Of a stretch of 64,000 nt of DNA, positions 34,219 through 43,631 are shown piece by piece. Made by a program: the position numbers and the translations under genes. The notes under the pieces were generated by a model, which saw only the letters and a list, made by a program, of their open reading frames with translations, had not been told where the DNA came from and searched no databases. Every line of letters starts with the position of its first letter. Position 1 is the first letter of the stretch. Where the stretch lies: assembly GCA_905235085.1 (NCBI GenBank), contig CAJOKD010000011.1:1-64000 (forward strand), written 5' to 3'. The stretch comes from an uncultured Bacteroidales bacterium. GTDB taxonomy: Bacteria > Bacteroidota > Bacteroidia > Bacteroidales > UBA932.

Positions 34219-35064
34219 ATGCAATCGAAAGAAGATCTGAAAAAGATTGCCTCGCAGATCAGGAGAGACATCATCAGGATGGTCGTCGAGGCTAAGTCCG
34301 GACACCCCGGAGGGTCGATGAGCAGCACCGATTTCATGACGGCGCTTTACTTCAACGTTATGGAGCAGGACCCTGCCGTTTGGACACGTGACGGAAAGGG
34401 ACAGGATATGTTCTACCTGTCCGCCGGACATCTTACCCCGATGTACTATTCAATCCTTGCAAGGGCCGGTTATTTCCCTATATCCGAGCTCGGCAGTTTC
34501 AGGAAGTTCGGCAGCCGCCTCCAGGGACATCCGTCCATCAGGAAGGGCCTTCCGGGAGTAACCCAGACTGCAGGTTCCCTGGGACAGGGCCTGTCCGTGG
34601 CGGTAGGTTCCGCCCTCGCCAAGAGAGCCGACAAGGATCCACATACCGTATATTGCCTCTGCGGTGACGGAGAGAGCGAGGAAGGAGAAATCTGGGAAGC
34701 CGCTTTGTTCGCCGCCCACCACAAGGTAGACAACCTGATCGCTATGACCGACCGCAACTTCCAGCAGATCGACGGCAACACCGAAGATGTCGGCGGACTG
34801 GGAGACCTGGAAGCCAAATGGAAAGCCTTCGGATGGGAAACCATAGTGGCTGACGGACACGACTTCGACGCAATTCTGGACGCTTTCGCCAAGGCCAAGG
34901 CAGCCAGGGGCAAAGGCAAACCTGTGATGATACTCTTCATCACCGAGATGGGACACGGAGTCGACTTTATGGCCGGCACCCACAAATGGCACGGCAGCGT
35001 ACCAAACGAAGAGCAGTGCAAGAACGCCCTGAGCCAGCTTGAAGAGACATTGGGAGACTTTTAA
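34219..35064 (+). CDS. transketolase, N-terminal subunit
   Basis: This 281-residue protein is the ThDP-binding half of a split transketolase, which moves two-carbon units between sugar phosphates in the pentose phosphate pathway. It shows the N-terminal transketolase pattern: EAKSGHPGGSMSSTDFMTAL, GSLGQGLSVAVGSAL and the ThDP motif CLCGDGESEEGEIWEAAL ending near NLIAMTDRNFQQIDG. The second half is encoded by the next gene 14 bp downstream. Promoters of this gene and of the divergent E2 operon share the 115-bp intergenic region. Confidence 0.94.
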   Translation: MQSKEDLKKIASQIRRDIIRMVVEAKSGHPGGSMSSTDFMTALYFNVMEQDPAVWTRDGKGQDMFYLSAGHLTPMYYSILARAGYFPISELGSFRKFGSRLQGHPSIRKGLPGVTQTAGSLGQGLSVAVGSALAKRADKDPHTVYCLCGDGESEEGEIWEAALFAAHHKVDNLIAMTDRNFQQIDGNTEDVGGLGDLEAKWKAFGWETIVADGHDFDAILDAFAKAKAARGKGKPVMILFITEMGHGVDFMAGTHKWHGSVPNEEQCKNALSQLEETLGDF

Positions 35065-35078
35065 AATCGGACAACATT

Positions 35079-36029
35079 ATGAAAAAATACACTGACAAAG
35101 GAAAGAAAGACACCCGAAGCGGTTTCGGACAGGGGCTCCTGGAAGCCGGGAAAATCAACCCGAAGGTAGTGGCTCTCACCGCAGACCTGAAAGGCTCCGT
35201 CAAGATGGATGCCTTCGCTGCCGAATTCCCTGACAGATATTACGAGTGCGGCATCGCCGAAGCGAATATGGTAGGTGTAGCTGCCGGTATGGCCATTTCC
35301 GGCAAGGTACCGTTCATCGGTTCCTTCGCAGAATTCGTGACCGGAAGGGTATATGACCAGCTCAGGATGGAAGTCTGCTATGGCAAGGCCAATGTCAAGA
35401 TCGCATCTTCCCACGCCGGTATCACCCTCGGCGAGGACGGGGCCACACACCAGACGATGGAAGACATCGCCCTGATGAGGGCTCTTCCGGGAATGGTGGT
35501 CATCAATCCTTGCGACTGGACCCAGACCAAGAACGCTACCATCGCTGCGGCAGGATACGACGGACCGGTCTACCTCCGTTTCGGAAGACCGAAAGTCGCC
35601 GACTTTATGCCTGACGAGCCGTTCGAGATCGGAAAGGTATATGTCCTGAACGAGGGCAAGGATGTCACGATCGTAGCCACTGGACATATGGTATGGGAAG
35701 CCCTCAAGGCTGCCGAAGTACTGGAAGCTGAAGGCATCTGCGCAGACGTCCTGGACGTCGCCACCATCAAGCCTCTGGACACCCACGCAATCATCGCTTC
35801 CGCGATAAAGACCGGTGCTGTGGTAGTGGCTGAAGAGCATAATATGGCAGGAGGTCTCGGCGAACTTATCGCCGGAGTTCTCGCCGCCAGCTCCCCTAAG
35901 CCTATCGAATATGTGAACGGCAAGGATGAGTTCGGCCAGAGCGGTACTCCTGCTGAATTGCTCGCCGCCTACGGCATCGACGCCGACCACATAGTCGAAG
36001 CTGCAAGGAAAGTCATCGAAAGGAAATAG
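35079..36029 (+). CDS. transketolase, C-terminal subunit
   Basis: The 316-residue protein is the pyrimidine-binding and C-terminal part of the split transketolase. It contains the ThDP-activating Glu region (RYYECGIAEANMVGVAAGMA), SHAGITLGEDGATHQTMEDI with substrate-binding His residues, and the C-terminal Rossmann-like domain (VLDVATIKPLDTHAI). It must pair with the N-terminal subunit to be active. It ends in TAG, and a strong terminator follows 38 bp later. Confidence 0.94.
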   Translation: MKKYTDKGKKDTRSGFGQGLLEAGKINPKVVALTADLKGSVKMDAFAAEFPDRYYECGIAEANMVGVAAGMAISGKVPFIGSFAEFVTGRVYDQLRMEVCYGKANVKIASSHAGITLGEDGATHQTMEDIALMRALPGMVVINPCDWTQTKNATIAAAGYDGPVYLRFGRPKVADFMPDEPFEIGKVYVLNEGKDVTIVATGHMVWEALKAAEVLEAEGICADVLDVATIKPLDTHAIIASAIKTGAVVVAEEHNMAGGLGELIAGVLAASSPKPIEYVNGKDEFGQSGTPAELLAAYGIDADHIVEAARKVIERK

Positions 36030-36066
36030 CCGGACATAAGGAACGGCAAAATCCATAAAAAAAGCA

Positions 36067-36110
36067 AAAGACCCGGAAGGATTCACCCTCTTTCCGGGTC
36101 TTTGTATCTA
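36067..36110 (+). terminator. intrinsic terminator after the transketolase genes
   Basis: AAAGACCCGGAA pairs perfectly with TTCCGGGTCTTT (12-bp stem, 13-nt loop). The stem ends in TTT and the following bases are T-rich (TTTGTATCT). The A-rich left side could also allow some termination in the other direction. Confidence 0.8.
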
Positions 36111-36153
36111 TCTTGCCACCGGTCGTCCGACTGGACGGACGCCTCAACTGACT

Positions 36154-36852
36154 ATGAGAATCAAGGAACTGTGTGAAAAGGAAAGACCACGCGAGAAACT
36201 GCTCGCAGAAGGTGCCGGAAGGATGAGCAACGCAGAATTGCTGGCCATCCTGATCGGGTCCGGCACAAGGAACGAAAATGTATTGGAAGTCGCCAACCGG
36301 CTGCTTTCCCTGGGTGAGGGCAAACTATCTGTGATAGCCGGAATGGACCAGGCCGGAATGAAGACCCTGAGCGGGATCGGAGACAACAGGTATGCTGCTA
36401 TAGCTGCCGCCTTCGAACTCGGGAAAAGATGCTGTCTTGAAGACCCGGGTATTGAGAAGACCCCCGTCAGGGGCCCTTCATCCATATACAGGATGATGCT
36501 GCCCCATATGAAAGGATTGGACCACGAAGAATTCTGGGTAATCTTCCTCAATAGGGCCAACTACGTGATATGCAAGGAGATGATCAGCCTGGGAGGGATA
36601 GGCGCCACCGTAGCGGAACCAAGGCAGATAGTGAAGAGAGCCTTGGACAAGCACGCGACCGGACTGATCCTGGTCCACAACCATCCTTCGGGGAATCCGG
36701 AGCCTGGAGAAGCGGACAGGAGCCGGACGAGCGCCATGAAAAAGGCTGCGAACACCTTCGACATAGCCCTGCTGGACCACGTCATCATTACGGATGGAAG
36801 CTATTTCAGCTTTGCCGAAGGACGGACCGAGGATTGCAGCCCCGGCGCCTGA
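36154..36852 (+). CDS. radC: RadC family JAB-domain protein
   Basis: The 232-residue protein has an N-terminal helix-hairpin-helix region (MSNAELLAILIGSGTRNENV, TLSGIGDNRYAAIAAAFELG) and the C-terminal JAB/MPN metalloprotease-like fold with the JAMM motif in LILVHNHPSGNPEPGEAD. RadC was once linked to DNA repair, but its true role is unresolved. It is convergent with upp, with only 5 bp between their stops, and lies downstream of the transketolase terminator with no clear promoter box found. Confidence 0.93.
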   Translation: MRIKELCEKERPREKLLAEGAGRMSNAELLAILIGSGTRNENVLEVANRLLSLGEGKLSVIAGMDQAGMKTLSGIGDNRYAAIAAAFELGKRCCLEDPGIEKTPVRGPSSIYRMMLPHMKGLDHEEFWVIFLNRANYVICKEMISLGGIGATVAEPRQIVKRALDKHATGLILVHNHPSGNPEPGEADRSRTSAMKKAANTFDIALLDHVIITDGSYFSFAEGRTEDCSPGA

Positions 36853-36857
36853 AAGGA

Positions 36858-37511
36858 TCAGAGTTTGTCGCCGAATGCGAGGTCGCCCGCATCACCGAGG
36901 CCAGGAACTATGTAAGAATGGCTCGTGAGTTCCTCATCCACGGCAGCGGTCCACAGGCAAGTGTTGTCCGGCATCCTCTTCTGGAGATATTCAATGGCAT
37001 AGATGCTGGCGATCGGGCATATGAAATGGGTGAACGCAGGGTCACCGTTTTCATCTATTATCCTGTTGTAGGCTATCTCGATGGAGGCTCCCGTGGCGAG
37101 CATAGTATCCGCGAGAATCAGGGTCTTGCCGGTCAGGGACGGACAGGTGCAGTATTCGATGTTGATATGGAAATCATCTCCCTTGTCATACTTCCTGTAG
37201 GCAGCCACGAAAGCACTTTCGGCAGAGTCGAAGACATCCAGCAACCCACGGTGGAGAGGAAGTCCGGCACGCAGGATAGTAGCTATCACAAGCTTGGTGT
37301 CATAGGTGTTGACAGTGGCAGTGGCAAGCGGTGTGTCGATATCCTTCGGACTGTATTCCAAGGACTTGCTCAGTTCGTATGCGAATATGTGGCCCAATCT
37401 TTCAAGATTGAAGCGGAAACGCATACGGTCTTTCTGGACCGTCTTGTCGCGTAGCTGCGCGATGATGTTGTTGAGAACCGAATCGGTCTCACCGATGTTG
37501 ATGACTTTCAT
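36858..37511 (-). CDS. upp: uracil phosphoribosyltransferase
   Basis: The 217-residue enzyme makes UMP from uracil and PRPP (pyrimidine salvage). It has the PRPP-binding loop LILADTMLATGASIEIAYN and the C-terminal uracil-binding segment YIVPGLGDAGDLAFGDKL. The length is close to the usual 208 residues. It lies 11 bp downstream of rpoN and is the last gene of the lipoprotein-SPOR-rpoN-upp run. Confidence 0.95.
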   Translation of the reverse strand: MKVINIGETDSVLNNIIAQLRDKTVQKDRMRFRFNLERLGHIFAYELSKSLEYSPKDIDTPLATATVNTYDTKLVIATILRAGLPLHRGLLDVFDSAESAFVAAYRKYDKGDDFHINIEYCTCPSLTGKTLILADTMLATGASIEIAYNRIIDENGDPAFTHFICPIASIYAIEYLQKRMPDNTCLWTAAVDEELTSHSYIVPGLGDAGDLAFGDKL

Positions 37512-37522
37512 ATTCAGGGGTT

Positions 37523-38935
37523 TTATAGTTCTTTCCTCAGCCTGGCCTTAGGGATGTCCAGCTGGTCGCGGTATTTCGCTATGGTACGGCGCGCTACCTT
37601 GTACCCACGCTTGCTCATCTCTGAAACGAGCTGGTCGTCGGTAAGCGGCTTCCGTTTGTCCTCCGAATCCACACATTCGCGGAGAGCCTTCTTCAGCTCC
37701 CTCGTCGAAACTTCCTCACCTTCCTGGTTCTCAAGACCTTCCGAGAAGAAATACTTGAGAGGGTATATTCCGAAATGAGTCTCTATGTACTTGCTGTTCA
37801 CCACCCTGGAAATGGTCGAAATATCGAATCCGGTCTTCTCGGCAATGTCCTTGAGGACCATCGGCCGGAGGTTGGACTCGTCTCCGTCCATAAAATAATC
37901 GTGCTGATATTCCAGGATAGCCTTCATAGTGCTCTCCAGGGTATTGTGACGCTGCTTGAGCGCCTCCACGAACCATTTCGCGGAATCCAGTTTCTGCTTG
38001 ACGAATGCTGCGGCTTCCTTCTGCTGACGCTCAGAGGATCCCTGGGCATCCGCAAGGAGTTCCGCATATTTCTTGTTGACACGGATCTCCGGAATGGAGA
38101 AACGCGGCATACTGAGCTTCAGTTCCCCGTCCACCAGGTCCAGCACGAAATCGGGAACGATCTGCTGAGCCTGGTCGTTGTAAGAATCATCGATCTGGCC
38201 GCCCGGCGCAGGATTGAGCTTGACTATCCTGGCCATCGCAGACTTCATCTCCTCCTCGCTCAGTCCAAGCTTGGAAATGATCTTCTGGAAATGCCTGTTG
38301 GAAAACTCGGTGAAATAGTCCCTGATTATGGTCTCGGCCAGCTGCACATCCTTGGCCTGCTTGAGCGACTTGAGCTGCAGCAGGAGGCATTCCCTCAGAT
38401 CCCTTGCTCCTACGCCGACCGGTTCGAATTCCTGTATGACCTTTATCATCCTCAGGACTTCTTCCGGATTAGAATGTATGTTGGCTCGGAATGCAAGGTC
38501 GTCGACTATGCTGTCGATATCCCTACGTAGATATCCGTCCTCGTCCAGGCTTCCGATGATGAAAGCGGCCACATCGCGATCGTGCTTGGAAAGGTTCCGG
38601 TACCCGAGCTGTTCCATAAGGCTCTGGGTGAAACTCTCCTTGACCGAAAAAGTGTTGTACTGGGGACGTTCGTCCTTGCCGTAATTGTTGACCCTCAGCT
38701 TGTAAGCCGGAATATCATCGCTGTCATCGATCTCGTCGATGGAAACGTCCTTCGGCTCGTCGTTGTCGTCTTCCTTCTCGGGAGCCGGCGAATCGTCCAG
38801 CACAGGATTCTCCTCAAGCTCAGTCTTCACGCGCTGCTCCAGCTCCTGGATCGGGAGCTCTATCAGTTTGATAGTCTGGATCTGGAGAGGAGAAAGCTTC
38901 TGCTGCTGCTTGAGTTCGAGTCCTTGCTTGAGCAT
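37523..38935 (-). CDS. rpoN: RNA polymerase sigma-54 factor
   Basis: The 470-residue protein recognises -24/-12 promoters and needs AAA+ activators for open complex formation. It has the Gln-rich N-terminal activator region (MLKQGLELKQQQKLSPLQIQ), an acidic region II (EKEDDNDEPKDVSIDEIDD), the core-binding domain, and the C-terminal RpoN box ARRTIAKYRDQLDIPKARLR. It starts 1 bp before the stop of the SPOR gene region (38937), so it is tightly coupled upstream. No sigma-54 activator gene was recognised in the window. Confidence 0.96.
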   Translation of the reverse strand: MLKQGLELKQQQKLSPLQIQTIKLIELPIQELEQRVKTELEENPVLDDSPAPEKEDDNDEPKDVSIDEIDDSDDIPAYKLRVNNYGKDERPQYNTFSVKESFTQSLMEQLGYRNLSKHDRDVAAFIIGSLDEDGYLRRDIDSIVDDLAFRANIHSNPEEVLRMIKVIQEFEPVGVGARDLRECLLLQLKSLKQAKDVQLAETIIRDYFTEFSNRHFQKIISKLGLSEEEMKSAMARIVKLNPAPGGQIDDSYNDQAQQIVPDFVLDLVDGELKLSMPRFSIPEIRVNKKYAELLADAQGSSERQQKEAAAFVKQKLDSAKWFVEALKQRHNTLESTMKAILEYQHDYFMDGDESNLRPMVLKDIAEKTGFDISTISRVVNSKYIETHFGIYPLKYFFSEGLENQEGEEVSTRELKKALRECVDSEDKRKPLTDDQLVSEMSKRGYKVARRTIAKYRDQLDIPKARLRKEL

Positions 38936-38936
38936 A

Positions 38937-39467
38937 TCAGTTCCTGTTAGAGGTTTCTGCGGCCGAGGTGTAACGCGAGTTGACTTCGGAAGCGAGGGCC
39001 GTCTCCTTCACTACGAAAGCCGTAGGGAATGACCCCCTCAGCTGCTGGAGCAGCCTGTCCGCTTCAGGCCTGGAGCGGAAGTCCCCCACCGTGACCTTGA
39101 AGAAAGGATTGACATAAGACCTGTAAGCCGAAATACCCGGATACATAGCCTTGAAGCGGCTCATCGCAGATTCGGATGCCGCCCTGGCGTTCTGCTTGTT
39201 GTCGTTGTATATCCTTATCCGGTACACGACCACTCTCTTGCTGGCGTTCGCAGCGACCTGACGGTTGAACGCTTCCCTGATTTCCTGGGACTGATGTACG
39301 GTAACCGTTGCCTTGCTGCCTTTCTCCCTGGAAGGAAGAAGATTGAATATGCTCCTTCCAACGAGGGTCGAATCCACGCTCGAAGAAGAGCCCTGGCCGG
39401 CTGCCTGGAAAGACAGCACGAAGAGCACTGCCAACACGGCGAATATATGTTTTCCTGTCATCATCAT
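38937..39467 (-). CDS. secreted SPOR-domain protein
   Basis: The protein of about 176 residues starts with three consecutive ATG codons, the first overlapping the stop of the upstream gene (TAATG). A signal peptide follows (GKHIFAVLAVLFVLSFQAAGQ). The C-terminal part (about 65-160: VVVYRIRIYNDNKQNARAAS and FFKVTVGDFRSRPEADRLL) fits a SPOR domain that binds peptidoglycan. The tracked frame extends 58 codons upstream into the previous gene, which is not credible. Exact choice among the three ATGs is open. Confidence 0.83.
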   Translation of the reverse strand: MMMTGKHIFAVLAVLFVLSFQAAGQGSSSSVDSTLVGRSIFNLLPSREKGSKATVTVHQSQEIREAFNRQVAANASKRVVVYRIRIYNDNKQNARAASESAMSRFKAMYPGISAYRSYVNPFFKVTVGDFRSRPEADRLLQQLRGSFPTAFVVKETALASEVNSRYTSAAETSNRN

Positions 39468-39949
39468 TATTTCTCTGCCATTTTCTGGAGATCCAGGTCC
39501 TTGAACTTCAGTTTGGTTCCTGCCCCGTTCTTCAGCTTTACCTTGGCCTCGATGTCCGTGGTGAGCCCCTCCAGGTTCCCCTGGCGGACAATCTGCATCA
39601 CCTGCATCAGAGTGACGCCCTCCCCGAGTATCGCGGTGCAAGGCACGTCATACACCTTGACACACTGCCTGTCCACGGAAACCGTGTCCGCAGTATAGAC
39701 CGCAACCTCCTCGCCCTTGTACTTGAGCACTCCGTCGAGCCTCGTGACGGTGAAAGCGAATGTCGGATTGTCTATCCCGACGGCCAGCACGGCATCAGCC
39801 GACCTCAACCCCTTGAGGGAATATGATTCCAGAGCCACCGAAGTAACCTTGATGTCCTGGACTTTCCGGAGGCTTCCGCATCCTGCCAGGAAGGACACCA
39901 TCGCTACTGCAGCGATTATGCCAAAGATTGATCTGCCTTTAACTCCCAT
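39467..39949 (-). CDS. LEA type 2 family lipoprotein
   Basis: The 160-residue protein has a lipoprotein signal with the lipobox LAGC at about residues 21-24, then one beta-sandwich domain like plant LEA14/WHy proteins (SVALESYSLKGLRSADAVLA, VGIDNPTFAFTVTRLDGVLK). It is probably anchored in the outer or inner membrane and faces the periplasm. Its role is unknown. It begins the apparent operon with the SPOR protein, rpoN and upp. A TATATTTG box (39978 to 39971) lies 21 bp before its ATG. Confidence 0.82.
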   Translation of the reverse strand: MGVKGRSIFGIIAAVAMVSFLAGCGSLRKVQDIKVTSVALESYSLKGLRSADAVLAVGIDNPTFAFTVTRLDGVLKYKGEEVAVYTADTVSVDRQCVKVYDVPCTAILGEGVTLMQVMQIVRQGNLEGLTTDIEAKVKLKNGAGTKLKFKDLDLQKMAEK

Positions 39950-39970
39950 ATCCTCAACTTAGATATTGTA

Positions 39971-39978
39971 CAAATATA
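39971..39978 (-). promoter_or_regulatory. predicted -7 box of the lipoprotein-SPOR-rpoN-upp operon
   Basis: On the minus strand TATATTTG matches TAnnTTTG, 21 bp before the ATG at 39949. It is back-to-back with the miaB promoter box 30 bp away. No clear -33 element was seen. Confidence 0.5.
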
Positions 39979-40008
39979 TGAAAAAATACTTATTCGCTGA
40001 AAAATCCA

Positions 40009-40016
40009 TATCTTTG
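40009..40016 (+). promoter_or_regulatory. predicted -7 box of miaB
   Basis: TATCTTTG matches TAnnTTTG and lies 21 bp before the ATG at 40038. The TTG start at 40020 in the track would fall almost at the transcription start. No clear -33 element. Confidence 0.5.
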
Positions 40017-40037
40017 TAATTGAGAGAAACCACCCTG

Positions 40038-41357
40038 ATGAACAAGAAAATCTACATAGAGACCTACGGTTGCCAGATGAATGTCAGCGACTCGGAGGTC
40101 ATATTCTCCATCCTCGGCAAGGAGGGATATGAAAGGACCCTGGAGATGGAAGAAGCGGACCTGATCCTTGCGAATACCTGCTCGGTAAGGGACAATGCGG
40201 AACAGAGGATATGGGGCAGGATAGAACAGTTCCACAAGATGAAGGAGAGCCGCCCGGACGTGATCGTGGGGATAGTGGGATGTATGGCTGAGCGCCTGAA
40301 GGACAAGCTCATAGAAACCGGCAAGGTGGACCTTGTCGCCGGACCTGACGCCTACCGTTCCCTGCCCGGACTGCTCCGGGACATATCTCCTGACAATCCC
40401 AGGATAAACGTGATGCTCTCCCACGAAGAGACTTACGCCGACATAGTCCCGGTGCGCACGGACCGCAACGGAGTCTCCGCCTTCATTTCCATAATGAGGG
40501 GATGCAACAACGTGTGCTCATACTGCGTGGTCCCCTACACCCGCGGGGCGGAACGGAGCAGGGATCCGGAAACCATCGTCAACGAAGCCAGGGATGTGTT
40601 CGGAAAAGGATACAAGGAAGTCACCCTGCTGGGGCAGAACGTGGATTCGTACCTGTGGAAGTCGGAAGGCCGGACTGTTTCCTTCCCTGAACTCCTGGAA
40701 ATGGTAGCCAGGATCAGCCCGGACCTGAGGGTCCGCTTCGCCACCAACCACCCGAAGGACATCAGCGACGAGCTTATAGAGACGATGGCAGCCTACGATA
40801 ACATATGCAACCACATCCACCTGCCGGTCCAGTCCGGCAGCAACAGGCTCCTGGAGAAGATGCGCCGCCGCTACACCCGCGAATGGTACCTTGAAAGGGT
40901 AGCGAAGATCCGCGAAGTCCTCCCTGGCTGCGGAATCACAACCGACGTCATCGCCGGCTTCTGCTCCGAAACGGAAGAAGACCACCAGGACACGCTTTCC
41001 CTTTTCCGGGAAGTGGGATTCGACTATGCCTATATGTTCTACTACTCCGAGCGTCCTGGGACCCTAGCCGCCCGCAACTATCCCGACGATGTGCCTCTGG
41101 AAGTCAAGACAAGGCGGCTGAACGAGATCATCGCCCTCCAGACTGAACTCAGCCTGGAAAGCAACCGGAAGGATGTCGGGAAGACTTTCAGGGTGCTCGT
41201 GGAAGGACCTTCGAAGAAGAATCCGGAAGAATTGTGCGGCCGCGCCGGGAACGACAAGATGTGCGTATTCCCGGGAAAAGGCCTCAAGGCTGGAGACTAC
41301 GCTGATGTACGGATCGCTTCCTGCACTTCCGCCACCCTTATCGGAGAAATAGTCTGA
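40038..41357 (+). CDS. miaB: tRNA-2-methylthio-N6-dimethylallyladenosine synthase
   Basis: MiaB is a radical SAM enzyme that adds a methylthio group to i6A37 of tRNAs. The protein of about 439 residues has the N-terminal UPF0004 domain with three Fe-S Cys (IETYGCQMNVSDSEV, LANTCSVRD, GIVGCMAE), the radical SAM CxxxCxxC motif in MRGCNNVCSYCVVPYTRG, and a C-terminal TRAM domain. I use the ATG at 40038 (MNKKIYIETYGC), since the tracked start at 40020 is a TTG next to the promoter box. glpK follows after 25 bp. Confidence 0.95.
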   Translation: MNKKIYIETYGCQMNVSDSEVIFSILGKEGYERTLEMEEADLILANTCSVRDNAEQRIWGRIEQFHKMKESRPDVIVGIVGCMAERLKDKLIETGKVDLVAGPDAYRSLPGLLRDISPDNPRINVMLSHEETYADIVPVRTDRNGVSAFISIMRGCNNVCSYCVVPYTRGAERSRDPETIVNEARDVFGKGYKEVTLLGQNVDSYLWKSEGRTVSFPELLEMVARISPDLRVRFATNHPKDISDELIETMAAYDNICNHIHLPVQSGSNRLLEKMRRRYTREWYLERVAKIREVLPGCGITTDVIAGFCSETEEDHQDTLSLFREVGFDYAYMFYYSERPGTLAARNYPDDVPLEVKTRRLNEIIALQTELSLESNRKDVGKTFRVLVEGPSKKNPEELCGRAGNDKMCVFPGKGLKAGDYADVRIASCTSATLIGEIV

Positions 41358-41382
41358 CACTTGTATTTCAATAACATAGGAT

Positions 41383-42870
41383 ATGGACAAATACATTCTC
41401 GCCCTGGATCAGGGCACTAGCAGCTCCAGAGCGATAATATTCGACCACTCGGGCAACGCACTCGCCGTTGCCCAGAAAGAATTCACCCAGCACTTCCCTC
41501 AGCCGGGCTGGGTCGAGCACGATCCGAAGGAGATATGGTCGTCCCAGAGCAGCGTGGTCACGGAAGCCATCGCCAGCCTAGGGATCGGATTCCAGGATCT
41601 GGCAGCGATAGGCATTACCAACCAGCGGGAAACCACCATAGTATGGGACGCTCTTACTGGCGAGCCGATATGCAACGCCATCGTCTGGCAGGACAGGAGG
41701 ACTTCCGAATATTGCGACAGCCTGAAAGAAAAAGGGCTCACCGGAATTATCAGGAGCAAGACCGGCTTGATCATCGACGCTTATTTCAGCGGCACCAAGA
41801 TCCGGTGGATCCTGGAAAACGTACCGGGTGCGCGCGAGAAGGCAGAAAAGGGAGAACTCCGTTTCGGCACGGTCGATTCCTGGCTCGTCTGGAACCTGAC
41901 CAACGGTGAGAAGCACGTCACCGACGTAAGCAACGCCTCACGCACGATGCTGTTCAACATCCACACCCTCGAATGGGACAAGGAACTGCTCGAGCTCCTC
42001 GACATTCCTGTTTCGATGATGCCTGAAGTCCGGTCTTCCAGCGAGATCTACGGATATACCAACACAGACATTTTCGCGGGAAAGGTTCCGGTCGCAGGAA
42101 TAGCCGGAGACCAGCAGGCCGCCCTCTTCGGCCAGATGTGCACTGAGAAAGGCAGCGTCAAGAATACATACGGCACCGGCTGCTTCCTTCTTATGAATAC
42201 AGGGACAGAGCCGATCACCAGCCGGAACAACCTGCTGACGACGATCGCCTGGAAGATCGGGGATACCGTAAACTATGCCCTCGAGGGAAGCATATTCGTG
42301 GGAGGATCCGTGATCCAGTGGCTGAGAGACGGACTTGGAATAATCAAGAGTTCCTCGGAAGTCGAAGCCCTCGCTCGTACCGTTCCCGACAATGGCGGAG
42401 TGTACTTCGTGCCTGCCCTCACCGGTATGGGTGCACCATACTGGGACCAGTACGCCAAAGGCGGTATCCACGGCATCACCAGGGGCACGACGGCCGGCCA
42501 TATAGCACGGGCCGCGCTTGAAGGCATCGCCTTCCAGACTATGGACATCGTCAGCGCGATGGAACGCGATGCCCACGTGAAACTGGCCGAGCTGAAGGTG
42601 GACGGCGGCGCCTCGCGCAACAATCTCCTGATGCAGTTCCAGGCTGATATCCTCGGCTCGAACGTCATCCGTCCCATGGTGACGGAAACGACGGCCAAGG
42701 GTGCCTGCTACTTGGCAGGACTCGCCGTGGGATTCTGGGACAGCATCGACCAGATCAAGAGCCAGTGGCTTGCGGAAAGGACATTCGTCCCGGAGGCCTC
42801 CGGCGAAGACGTCAGCGCTCTCAAGGAAGGATGGGCGGACGCTATCGGAAGGACAATCAACAATATATGA
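41383..42870 (+). CDS. glpK: glycerol kinase
   Basis: GlpK phosphorylates glycerol to glycerol-3-phosphate with ATP. The 495-residue protein has the FGGY-kinase N-terminus ([20 protein letters not shown]), the glycerol-binding region QTNQRET-like in [15 protein letters not shown], and the C-terminal FGGY signature region [20 protein letters not shown]. Length matches the family. It overlaps the glycerol channel gene by 4 bp (ATGA), and the two form a glycerol uptake unit. Confidence 0.97.
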   Translation: MDKYILALDQGTSSSRAIIFDHSGNALAVAQKEFTQHFPQPGWVEHDPKEIWSSQSSVVTEAIASLGIGFQDLAAIGITNQRETTIVWDALTGEPICNAIVWQDRRTSEYCDSLKEKGLTGIIRSKTGLIIDAYFSGTKIRWILENVPGAREKAEKGELRFGTVDSWLVWNLTNGEKHVTDVSNASRTMLFNIHTLEWDKELLELLDIPVSMMPEVRSSSEIYGYTNTDIFAGKVPVAGIAGDQQAALFGQMCTEKGSVKNTYGTGCFLLMNTGTEPITSRNNLLTTIAWKIGDTVNYALEGSIFVGGSVIQWLRDGLGIIKSSSEVEALARTVPDNGGVYFVPALTGMGAPYWDQYAKGGIHGITRGTTAGHIARAALEGIAFQTMDIVSAMERDAHVKLAELKVDGGASRNNLLMQFQADILGSNVIRPMVTETTAKGACYLAGLAVGFWDSIDQIKSQWLAERTFVPEASGEDVSALKEGWADAIGRTINNI

Positions 42871-43613
42871 TCGATATGGAAATAACACTTTGGACCAAAT
42901 GCATTTTCGAGTTCATCGGAACTCTGATCCTCGTACTGATGGGAGACGGCGTCTGCGCCGGATGCACCCTTGAGAAATCGAAAGCCAAAGGTGGCGGATG
43001 GGTGGTCATAACCCTTGCGTGGGGTTTCGCAGTAATGTGCGGAGTCTTCGTAGCCGGGCCATATTCCGGAGCCCATCTGAATCCTGCCGTCACGCTTGGA
43101 CTCGCAATCGCGGGGAGTTTCCCTTGGAGCGATGTCCTGCCTTACTGCGCCTCACAGATGCTCGGAGGCTTCTGCGGAGCCGGCCTGGTCTGGCTGTTCT
43201 ATATCGACCACTACAAAGCTTCCGCAAGCAATACCGACGGAGTGCTCGGCACATTCTGCACGATGCCGGCCATAGAACACAAGGCAGTGAACCTGTTCAG
43301 CGAAATCCTGGCCACCTGCGTGCTCGTATTCCTCATCCTGATGCTTGCCACCAAGGGGAACAGCCCTACCGTCGGTCTCGGCAGCATCGGGGCCTTCCCT
43401 GTGACTGCCATCATAATGGCTCTTGGAATGTCCCTCGGAGGTACCACCGGATATGCGATGAATCCTGCCAGGGACCTCGGGCCACGTTGCATCCACGCCC
43501 TCATACCGCTGAATGAGAAAAGGGACAGCGGCTGGTCATACAGCTGGGTTCCGGTAGCAGGACCTCTCACGGGAGGCGCCCTCGCGGCAGCCATATTTCT
43601 GCTTCTCTTCTGA
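42867..43613 (+). CDS. glpF: glycerol uptake facilitator (MIP/aquaporin family)
   Basis: The inner-membrane channel of about 248 residues has six membrane segments and both pore motifs, [11 protein letters not shown] and [11 protein letters not shown]. The Asp after the second NPAR is typical of glycerol-conducting members. The tracked ORF starts at 42765, but its first 34 codons lie inside glpK in another frame. The ATG at 42867 overlaps the glpK stop (ATGA), and an ATG at 42876 is an alternative. GlpF lets glycerol in for GlpK to trap. Confidence 0.95.
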   Translation: MIDMEITLWTKCIFEFIGTLILVLMGDGVCAGCTLEKSKAKGGGWVVITLAWGFAVMCGVFVAGPYSGAHLNPAVTLGLAIAGSFPWSDVLPYCASQMLGGFCGAGLVWLFYIDHYKASASNTDGVLGTFCTMPAIEHKAVNLFSEILATCVLVFLILMLATKGNSPTVGLGSIGAFPVTAIIMALGMSLGGTTGYAMNPARDLGPRCIHALIPLNEKRDSGWSYSWVPVAGPLTGGALAAAIFLLLF

Positions 43614-43631
43614 ATCTAAGCAGGGCGGCCG

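Noticed and set aside
35061-36086. 341-residue minus-strand ORF
   Set aside because: Antisense shadow of the transketolase C-terminal subunit.
41938-42888. 316-residue minus-strand ORF
   Set aside because: Antisense shadow of glycerol kinase.
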